Shown here piece after piece: positions 57,689 to 64,000 of a stretch of 64,000 nucleotides of DNA. Position numbers and translations under genes: made by a program. The notes below the pieces were generated by a model that worked only from the letters and a program-made list of their open reading frames with translations, was not told where the DNA came from and did not search any database. The first letter of the stretch is position 1, and each line of letters begins with the position of its first letter. Source of the stretch: a virus; IMG/VR virus record IMGVR_UViG_3300037847_002819, positions 31,890 to 95,889 of that record. One strand, written 5' to 3'.

Positions 57689-59878
57689 TCACCCTAATGT
57701 TCTTGAAGATACCGTTCTGTTCATTTTATTGTTTACCATATTACCTATCTTTTCTGCAATTCTTCTTAATTCTGCATCAGAAGTATCTTTCGCATTAATA
57801 GTAATATGATTATTAATTACTGTTGAACCGCTTGTCATTGACCTACTTTGTGAATTAGAATAAACTCTTGAACCTGCTGGTAATTTAACTCTTTCTGGGC
57901 CTCTTTCTCCGACTAATGTTGTATTGCCGTGAGTTAAACCGCCTGTTGCTAATCCATCTGCACCGAACCATTCTAATACATCATTGATGGAACTTTTAAT
58001 TGATTTCCAAATGCCTGTAATCCAACCCCATAAACTACTAAATAATCCACCAACCCAATTAAGACCATCTCTAATCCATTCAACTTCTTGATAAAGTTTC
58101 ATAAATAATGCGGTAACAAATGCAGCAATCAATACAAACATCATAATAGGTAAAGCATATATTCCTATTAACAACAGTGCTTGGCTTAACAGATACTTTA
58201 TGAAATATAATCCGATTAAGGTTACTCCTAATTTAAGAAGTGCTGGTAATGCTACTTTCCACCCTCCATCAAAGAACCAAAATATTCCATCTATAAGAGA
58301 ATAAAATAACCCAACTGCGATTGCGAAAAGACCCTTTGCGAATATGGTTATTAAATTCCAACCTATATCCATTAGAGATGACATTATAGTTCCTAAATAA
58401 TCAAACATAGCCGTAAAGTCACCGGATAAAAATGCCCCTACTATTCCAAATATTGCCCCTCCTATGGTTAACACACTACCTATTATTTCTTTAATATCAT
58501 CTATTACTCCAAATTGACCCATTATTCCTACAATATCATAAGCAACTTTAGCAACTGCTAATAGAGCAATCATTCCCAATATGCCGAATATTAAGAACTT
58601 AAATGCCATATTGAGAATAGGCTTCATAAATTGTTGGAATGCGAGTGCTTTCATTTGTATTTTAAGTTTTAATTTATCTCTTGCTTCTTCGCTTTTCATT
58701 AATTTACGCATAAAATAAATAGGCTTAAACAACTTTTCAACCATTTCTTCTGTGTTATCGTCTTCAAATGCCGCATCAACATCCCCCAATTGTCCTTTCA
58801 ATGCCTTTCGTCTATCTTGAACCATCTTATGAATAACTTTGAATTCTTTACTTTCTGCTCCTTTTTCAAATGCTTCTTGTATTTGCATCGCTTCCGCCAT
58901 TTTATCCTTAAACGACTCATATGACTCTTTATTTTTATTAACATTTTCAGTTACCTGTTCAAATGCGGCTGCGTATGCTTCTTGTTGTGACCTTCCTCGA
59001 ATTATTGCTTGGTTAAAAGCAGTAGTGGATTCTAATGCATCCAATTGTGTTTGTGTATAATTAGCAAGTTCAATAGTTGATAAATCGACTGCTTTTGCTT
59101 CTTGTTTTCTTTTTTCTATGTGTTCTTCAGCATTTTTTATGTAATTTTCTGCTAGTCTGTTAGCCGCTTCCCTATCCTTTTTTTGCTGCTCGAATTGTTT
59201 CTTTTGTGTTTCTTGTAATTCTTTTATTTTTTTGCGTCTTGTTCTTTCTTGTCTCTCAAAGTTCTTCAAATCCTTTTTACTAACTTTACCGTCTTTCATT
59301 TTTTCGACATGAAGTTTTTGAAAATTTTCTAATTCTTTTTGCTTTCTTTTAATCTCATTATTATACACTTCTTTGGTTTTCTTCTCTCTTTCTTTAATTG
59401 ATTTCAACTCGTCTTCTAATGAAGATTTTCTTCTATCTATCGCATTTGTAGTTGCTTTAATGTCTTCTAGTCTTTGAGCATTCAATTCCACTTCTTTCTT
59501 ACTAACTCTATCATTAAAATCATCTTGCACTTCTTTCAAAGCCTTATATTCTTCATTAATCTTTTTAACACCTTTAATGCTTTTAGCCAAAGCCTTTTCT
59601 TGTTCTGTTTGAGCCTTAATAGCCTCATCTGTTCTTTCACCAAAAGCACCAATAACTTCTAATGTTCCACGCAAATAATTCTGAAACTTCCAAAGACCTG
59701 TTCCGGAAGTTAAACGACTAAATGTAGTCCAACGCTTACCGGCCTTTCCTGTTGATTTAGACCATTCAACAATCTTACTACTGCTTAATGCGAATCTTTT
59801 AGAATTTTCAGAAAGTGTTGCAGATAAATCAGAAATAGATTGTGAAACATTGTTAATGCTTTGTTCAGCCTCAGACAT
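57689..59878 (-). CDS. Tail tape measure protein
   Basis: 729 residues. The first 370 are long coiled coils (KEREKKTKEVYNNEIKRKQK). Several hydrophobic spans follow between about 415 and 590. Near the C-terminus LATGGLTHGNTTLVGERGPE then RVKLPAGSRVYSNS is the G-G...V-G-E-x-G-P-E motif of tape measure proteins. Sets tail length and takes part in DNA ejection; 729 residues would suggest a tail of roughly 110 nm by the usual 0.15 nm per residue rule. Confidence 0.9.
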   Translation of the reverse strand: MSEAEQSINNVSQSISDLSATLSENSKRFALSSSKIVEWSKSTGKAGKRWTTFSRLTSGTGLWKFQNYLRGTLEVIGAFGERTDEAIKAQTEQEKALAKSIKGVKKINEEYKALKEVQDDFNDRVSKKEVELNAQRLEDIKATTNAIDRRKSSLEDELKSIKEREKKTKEVYNNEIKRKQKELENFQKLHVEKMKDGKVSKKDLKNFERQERTRRKKIKELQETQKKQFEQQKKDREAANRLAENYIKNAEEHIEKRKQEAKAVDLSTIELANYTQTQLDALESTTAFNQAIIRGRSQQEAYAAAFEQVTENVNKNKESYESFKDKMAEAMQIQEAFEKGAESKEFKVIHKMVQDRRKALKGQLGDVDAAFEDDNTEEMVEKLFKPIYFMRKLMKSEEARDKLKLKIQMKALAFQQFMKPILNMAFKFLIFGILGMIALLAVAKVAYDIVGIMGQFGVIDDIKEIIGSVLTIGGAIFGIVGAFLSGDFTAMFDYLGTIMSSLMDIGWNLITIFAKGLFAIAVGLFYSLIDGIFWFFDGGWKVALPALLKLGVTLIGLYFIKYLLSQALLLIGIYALPIMMFVLIAAFVTALFMKLYQEVEWIRDGLNWVGGLFSSLWGWITGIWKSIKSSINDVLEWFGADGLATGGLTHGNTTLVGERGPERVKLPAGSRVYSNSQSRSMTSGSTVINNHITINAKDTSDAELRRIAEKIGNMVNNKMNRTVSSRTLG

Positions 59879-60108
59879 TATCTCACCTTTGCCTTTCTTT
59901 GTATTTTATCCATTTCTTCCGCTTTATATTCCTCAACAACTGAATGAACCTGTAATAAATCTTTAACAAGACTAACAGGCATTTGATATACTTCTAAAGG
60001 ACTTATTCCTAAAGCCTTAGAAAGCATATATACGGTGACTAAAGATGCCGTTTTGTGGTCAGTTTCCTTTCCCTTAAACGCACCTTTAATCATCCTTTTT
60101 TTCTTCAT
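59878..60108 (-). CDS. Tail assembly chaperone, second frame (GT-like)
   Basis: Up to 76 residues (MKKKRMIKGAFKGKETDHKT onward), helical and basic. It lies between the first chaperone and the tape measure and overlaps the former by 23 bases, including an A7 run, so it may be made as a frameshift extension as in lambda G/GT. An independent start at the ATG within the overlap is also possible. Confidence 0.65.
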   Translation of the reverse strand: MKKKRMIKGAFKGKETDHKTASLVTVYMLSKALGISPLEVYQMPVSLVKDLLQVHSVVEEYKAEEMDKIQRKAKVR

Positions 60109-60451
60109 CCTCCTGCATTAGACTCATAGGGTTAGGAAGAATTTCTTTTAATTGGTTGCCAACATAAGGGCTAAGACGCAACATATCAATTGTTGTTAAT
60201 GAAGGTTCTGTCTTTTCAATAAAGTTTTCGACCATATACCTATACATGGCATTTATATCAAGGTCGAAAGATTGAGTGCGAGAGTTAATTTTCATGACGG
60301 AATTCAAGGCTTTTTCGGCTTCAAGCCAAGTAGGTTCTTTAACCCATACCTTGATGTATTCGTCTAATTCTGCTGACACTTTAACATAATGTAGTGTCGA
60401 TTCGTTCAATGCAAAAAGCACATTTTTATTACTTATAATTTTCTTTTCCAT
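60086..60451 (-). CDS. Tail assembly chaperone, first frame (G-like)
   Basis: 121 residues from the ATG at 60449-60451 (MEKKIISNKNVLFALNESTL). Acidic, helical, ends MQEDEEKKDD. Position before the tape measure and after the tail tube matches the G protein of long-tailed viruses. Function by position. Confidence 0.65.
   Translation of the reverse strand: MEKKIISNKNVLFALNESTLHYVKVSAELDEYIKVWVKEPTWLEAEKALNSVMKINSRTQSFDLDINAMYRYMVENFIEKTEPSLTTIDMLRLSPYVGNQLKEILPNPMSLMQEDEEKKDD
60096..60102 (-). promoter_or_regulatory. Possible frameshift slippery run
   Basis: Seven A on the minus strand (GAAGAAAAAAAGGATG) near the end of the G-like frame. The next frame is in +1 (equivalently -2) relation, so a slip here would fuse the two chaperone parts. 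Not tested. Confidence 0.4.
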
Positions 60452-60500
60452 ATTATCCACCTTCAAAACCAACAAACAAACAAACGGTGTTGGTGGAATA

Positions 60501-60635
60501 TTATTCTGCTAATTTAGACTTCTTAGGTTCTTCTTTTTTTACCTCAGTAGTTTCTTTTTTAGCAGGTTTCTTTTTCTTTGAGGCTTCTTCTAGTCTTTTT
60601 CGAACTAAAATTCCTTTTTCTGATTTTGATACCAT
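60501..60635 (-). CDS. Small lysine-rich protein (44 aa)
   Basis: GGTGATTAAA then ATG at 60633-60635; MVSKSEKGILVRKRLEEASK, then KKKKPAKKETTEVKKEEPKK. Almost all Lys/Glu, disordered. Between tail tube and assembly chaperones. Unknown. Confidence 0.55.
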   Translation of the reverse strand: MVSKSEKGILVRKRLEEASKKKKPAKKETTEVKKEEPKKSKLAE

Positions 60636-60640
60636 TTTAA

Positions 60641-62284
60641 TCACCCCTGCAATACCCAATGAGTTTTAACTGTGCATGATTCTAAACTTCTAGGCATTAC
60701 TGTTCCTTCAACAGTAATTGGCCCTTTATCTTCAGGAATAGTAAAGTTAGCAGCATTTAGGTGATAATCTGCTAATTTAATAAGTATTTGTTCTCCATTT
60801 GCTTTGTCAAATTGTAAAGTAAGAAGAGTTGAAGAAGTGTTATCTGTTTCTGTTTCATTAAACAATTCTTCAAACAGTTTATCATCAGTTACCATAGCAG
60901 TAAATGAAACTTCATAATTTCTTTGTGCGGGAATACCTTCTTTTAGGTCTTTGTTACCAATACCAATATATCTTTTATCTTGTAAGTTGTTATTGATAGT
61001 TAAAGTTAGGTTAGTAACCTTTAGGAATTGTTGCCCAAAGATACTAAACAAACCGCTTGAGAAGAAGAACGGTTCTAAAAATTCAGGGTCTTTATCAGTT
61101 GTGCTAGTATTATTGGCCTGTTCGAAATTAAACAATTGGCGATTATCTGTTATTCCGCCCCTTGCTTCATAGTTTTCATCTTGGTCTAATTTATGAACTG
61201 TTCTTGTATTCAAATCCATAGTCATTTTAACTTCTTCATTTTCATTAGCGGTCATAGTGAATGTATTTACCCTATTTCCGGTAGCAATTCTAACGAAGGT
61301 CGTGTCTTCTGAATCTGATGCAGTATTAGTAGTTAATGTGCTAGATTTAGCCAATGTTTGTTCAAGAGCAAAAGAAGGAAGTTTTTCTCCGTTTGCTTCT
61401 TCAAACTTATATGTGATAGGATTTGCTACATTTGTTGCAGATGATGTAGGTCTGTCCAATAATTCCATATTAGTATTCACATCAAAACCGTGTAGTAAAG
61501 GAGGAACTAATGTATTTGAACCTCTTGCGGTTTTATAGAAAAATGGCCCTTGTTCCAAAAATTCGCTTGAAGTAATCGTTCCTGTTTCAGCACCGCCATT
61601 AGTAGTATCAAGATAAACATTCCTTCTATCATCTTTTGTTGTATTTGCACCATGACCTGTTAGTTTGTTAGCGGGATTATTTGCCTCAAAAGTAGCAGTA
61701 ATTTCTGTGCATTTACCTAAAGCATAGTAAAGCCAAGCACCATGATTAGCCATCACTGCTAAATTACCACCGGAAGCAGTTTTTATTCCCTTATATTGAT
61801 GAGTAAAGTTTCTTGAACCGCCAAGTGAAAGATTTAATTGTTTCATCTCAACTTCAAGATTAGGGAATGTTGATGATTCGATTAAGCCTAACCAATTGTC
61901 AGCATTTAATCGCTTGGTTGAACCTGTGTATAAACCAACACAAGGCGCACCATATCCTCTAATGTGAATGAAATCACCAGAAACAATTGTTCTTGGGTCG
62001 GGAGAGAGAACTATGTCTTTTTCAGTGTTTGAAGTAATAGTGTGAGTTGAAATTACAGTTGTTGGTGCGCCTGTTGCATATAATTCAACAGTGCATCCTG
62101 TGTATAAATTATTTACCATCAAAAAGTGCGCTTCCCAATCATCATGCGCTCTTACGGTATTTGTGTTTGCGGAATTTTCTCCGCTTCCTGTGCTATTGCT
62201 ATGGTCTAACGGTATATACAAATCCACTTCGGGAATCATCGTTAAACTTGCTTGACTTCCTAAAAATATATCTTCTGCTGACAT
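60641..62284 (-). CDS. Major tail tube protein, probable
   Basis: 547 residues, MSAEDIFLGSQASLTMIPEV onward. Beta-rich; FPNLEVEMKQLNLSLGGSRN then FTHQYKGIKTASG and NLTLTINNNLQDKRYIGIGN fit tube-type beta-sandwich proteins, larger than usual through added loops. Position upstream of the chaperones and tape measure is the standard place for the tube. Strong ribosome site AGGAGAG. Confidence 0.7.
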   Translation of the reverse strand: MSAEDIFLGSQASLTMIPEVDLYIPLDHSNSTGSGENSANTNTVRAHDDWEAHFLMVNNLYTGCTVELYATGAPTTVISTHTITSNTEKDIVLSPDPRTIVSGDFIHIRGYGAPCVGLYTGSTKRLNADNWLGLIESSTFPNLEVEMKQLNLSLGGSRNFTHQYKGIKTASGGNLAVMANHGAWLYYALGKCTEITATFEANNPANKLTGHGANTTKDDRRNVYLDTTNGGAETGTITSSEFLEQGPFFYKTARGSNTLVPPLLHGFDVNTNMELLDRPTSSATNVANPITYKFEEANGEKLPSFALEQTLAKSSTLTTNTASDSEDTTFVRIATGNRVNTFTMTANENEEVKMTMDLNTRTVHKLDQDENYEARGGITDNRQLFNFEQANNTSTTDKDPEFLEPFFFSSGLFSIFGQQFLKVTNLTLTINNNLQDKRYIGIGNKDLKEGIPAQRNYEVSFTAMVTDDKLFEELFNETETDNTSSTLLTLQFDKANGEQILIKLADYHLNAANFTIPEDKGPITVEGTVMPRSLESCTVKTHWVLQG

Positions 62285-62314
62285 AATTAATCTCTCCTTT
62301 CCTTTACAAACTTA

Positions 62315-62824
62315 CTAAGGGAGTGTTAATGCGAATCTTTTTGCTTCAATGTTTACTTTATATCCAAATAATCGTTTTGAACGGTCATTACTTTCATTTC
62401 TAGAACCAATAAATATTTGATTAAACTTAGAACCATCACTTGCAGTATAGCCCCTTCGCCCCCGTTCAATTGCATGACGAGCAATCAAGTATAAAGCCCT
62501 TAGCCTATCTTTGCCAAATGCAGCGTCAGTTCCAGCCCTTTCATCATGTATTGTTCGAATGTGCATAGTAAATGTATATGTCTCATGTCTAACATCAAAA
62601 TGAGTAGTAGGATATTCTATGTTTTGTCCATCCTCAAAGAATATAATTACATCTTTAGCGGTTAAATCATACCTAACCCCTCTATTTTTTTGTAATGTTC
62701 TAACATCAACAAAGTTAGGAGTTCCAGCGTGGTCTGCTGAAATAGTGCCAGCACTTTGTAATGTGGTAGCGGAACTAGCCCAATTAGTGCTAACTAAATC
62801 AATTAAAAGCGAAACTTCATCCAT
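62315..62824 (-). CDS. Tail completion/terminator-like protein
   Basis: 169 residues, MDEVSLLIDLVSTNWASSAT onward; KDVIIFFEDGQNIEYPTTHF, then ETYTFTMHIRTIHDERAGTD and KDRLRALYLIARHAIERGRR follow the layout of neck and tail-terminator proteins. Sits between adaptor and tube genes. Function from position and pattern. Confidence 0.65.
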   Translation of the reverse strand: MDEVSLLIDLVSTNWASSATTLQSAGTISADHAGTPNFVDVRTLQKNRGVRYDLTAKDVIIFFEDGQNIEYPTTHFDVRHETYTFTMHIRTIHDERAGTDAAFGKDRLRALYLIARHAIERGRRGYTASDGSKFNQIFIGSRNESNDRSKRLFGYKVNIEAKRFALTLP

Positions 62825-63021
62825 TCAGCCGCCTCCTTTTTTATTTGTTCACTAACTGCTTTTGAGTAACTTTCACTAGCATTATTAATCATTTCTTCTT
62901 CGCTGAAACTAACATCAAACCCTAATATTTCTGATAATTCTTCTAGGGCGGCTTGTCTTTCCTTTTCAATGGCTAAATACCTATTGAAGTCTTTAAGTGA
63001 AACCGCCATGCTTCTTGCCAT
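62803..63021 (-). CDS. Small helical neck protein (72 aa)
   Basis: MARSMAVSLKDFNRYLAIEK onward, all helical, acidic middle and basic end. GGTGTTATT precedes the ATG. Overlaps the next gene by 22 bases. May be a head-tail connector; unknown. Confidence 0.6.
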   Translation of the reverse strand: MARSMAVSLKDFNRYLAIEKERQAALEELSEILGFDVSFSEEEMINNASESYSKAVSEQIKKEAAEWMKFRF

Positions 63022-63033
63022 AATAACACCTAA

Positions 63034-64000
63034 TCAAAGTAAGAACACTAAGTCACCTTTACCTTTCAGTATATCCATCGCTTCTTTTTTCAGAATATCA
63101 TATTTCTCTTTAGTGTTAATATTACCACCCGTTTCAGCAATCATTATTGTTTGGTCGTCATGTCGTAATATTTCAGCCGCTACTAACATTGTTGTTGCTT
63201 TGTGTATAGCGGAAGGAACACGGCTACTGCCAGCAATATAGGTTACAATGATTGAATTTTGAGTATGGTATGGATAGTCTCTAAGGAAGAATACTCGACC
63301 TTCATCCCCAATAGTCCAAAAAGAACCAAGCCTCTTCATATCTTGCATATCAGTAAATGGCGTTGATGTAGTGCTTGAATCTTGACCTGCTTTATCTGCT
63401 ATTGTAAGTGTGCAAGCAGAACCATCTTCACCGGATAAAAGGCTAGAAATGTTGATTTTATTACTATCATCGGGGTCTGTGCTGGCATAAAAGAAATCAC
63501 TTATGTTTAGACCATTAGGTGAAGAAGTCAATACTTTGTCTCTTGTTGCTCCTGTAAATTGTGCAGTGCTAGCAGGGTATTCTTCATTAATCAAATGACA
63601 TATTTCCTTTGCAGTTGTTTTAGAACCGAAGCCATTATGGAATGTATTATGTGCCGCTAAACTTCCTTCTGCATGATGATACAATACCCACGAATCACCA
63701 CTATTAGGTAATTGTAATGTAATACTTCTTAGATTATTATATCCGCTACTGTCTAATGTAATAGATGCGGAAGCCGATGCTAACTCTTGATATTGATTTC
63801 CTTGCCAAACCTTTAGAGAAATAATCTTCTTAACTTTCATAGTATCTAACTGAATAAATCCAACATAGCCACCATAATAAGATTGCATAGGATGGCGAAT
63901 AAACTCAAAGTTATGGAATTCGTTTTCATAAATAATTGGTCTGTATGACCTCTTTACTTTATCATCAACAATACCTTCTATGTTTTTGATAATAGCACCA
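63034..64000 (-). CDS. Head-tail adaptor-like protein, 5' end outside the window
   Basis: At least 321 residues; the frame stays open to the right edge (GAIIKNIEGIVDDKVKRSYR and onward), so the Met at 63888 is internal. The C-terminal part (AIHKATTMLVAAEILRHDDQ, TKEKYDILKKEAMDILKGKG) resembles the helical adaptor (gp6/gp15-type) at the portal. First visible gene of the late tail block. Confidence 0.65.
   Translation of the reverse strand, partial: GAIIKNIEGIVDDKVKRSYRPIIYENEFHNFEFIRHPMQSYYGGYVGFIQLDTMKVKKIISLKVWQGNQYQELASASASITLDSSGYNNLRSITLQLPNSGDSWVLYHHAEGSLAAHNTFHNGFGSKTTAKEICHLINEEYPASTAQFTGATRDKVLTSSPNGLNISDFFYASTDPDDSNKINISSLLSGEDGSACTLTIADKAGQDSSTTSTPFTDMQDMKRLGSFWTIGDEGRVFFLRDYPYHTQNSIIVTYIAGSSRVPSAIHKATTMLVAAEILRHDDQTIMIAETGGNINTKEKYDILKKEAMDILKGKGDLVFLL

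Noticed and set aside
1-64000. Integrase, transposase or insertion sequence
   Set aside because: No tyrosine or serine recombinase, DDE transposase or IS-type terminal repeats were recognised anywhere in the window.

Overview
This 64 kb window looks like most of the genome of a tailed double-stranded DNA virus of a marine archaeon. The gene set best fits the magrovirus-type viruses of Marine Group II Euryarchaeota, but that placement is inference from gene content, not from a database comparison. Archaeal signs are a TFIIB-type transcription factor, a family-B DNA polymerase, an RFC small subunit, a PCNA-like clamp, a PriS-like primase, an ATP-dependent ligase, an XPF/ERCC4 nuclease, a lysine tRNA interrupted by an intron with a canonical bulge-helix-bulge, TATA-like boxes, and GGTGAT/GGAGG ribosome sites. 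Viral signs are a tape measure protein, tail tube, tail tip, adaptor and fibre genes, and very dense small ORFs with ATGA overlaps. Both ends of the window cut through genes on the minus strand, so the genome continues on both sides.

Layout. (1) 1-4213, minus strand: a tight operon of small genes. Eleven of them start with the same short N-terminal tag, M-[S/T/N]-W-x-[D/N]-x-[I/L/V]-K, followed by unrelated bodies. (2) 4.2-10.2 kb: a mosaic of short, mostly single-gene modules on both strands. Each is bounded by a hairpin-plus-T-run terminator and by a recurring double inverted repeat centred on ACCATATGGT, whose arms differ between copies but stay complementary. This region also holds three paralogous acidic proteins, a probable replication origin near 8.8-9.1 kb, structured RNA candidates and the intron-containing tRNA-Lys(UUU). 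(3) 10.26-45.78 kb, plus strand: early and replication genes. In order these include a UvrD-like helicase, small zinc-ribbon proteins, a MazG-like enzyme, a structured RNA candidate, a ubiquitin-like protein ending in GG, a class II ribonucleotide reductase, TFB, an E1/ThiF-like enzyme, a Myb-like protein, a JAMM peptidase, GroES-like and GroEL-like chaperonins, a PC4-like protein, DNA ligase, a histone-fold candidate, RFC, SSB, a Sak4/RadA-like ATPase, PCNA, a split PolB with six small genes between its halves, a Cas4/RecB-like nuclease, primase, an ERCC4 nuclease, a putative replicative helicase and a DEDD exonuclease. (4) 45.78-45.85 kb: two back-to-back terminators where the two transcription directions meet. 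(5) 45.85-64 kb, minus strand: late tail and neck genes, read from the right edge (adaptor, tail completion, tail tube, assembly chaperones, tape measure, distal tail, a 2340-residue tail hub/tip protein, fibre).

How it works together. The early block can supply nearly a whole replisome plus nucleotide supply, a viral TFB to redirect host transcription, and protein-folding help. The late block builds the tail. If the genome is circular or circularly permuted, the tagged small-protein operon sits at the head of the late transcription unit, just before the unseen head genes. That would suit a role in capsid assembly or as internal virion cargo. The strongest candidates for undescribed biology are the shared-tag protein family, the ubiquitin-like/E1/JAMM trio, the covarying intermodule repeats, and the structured RNAs.
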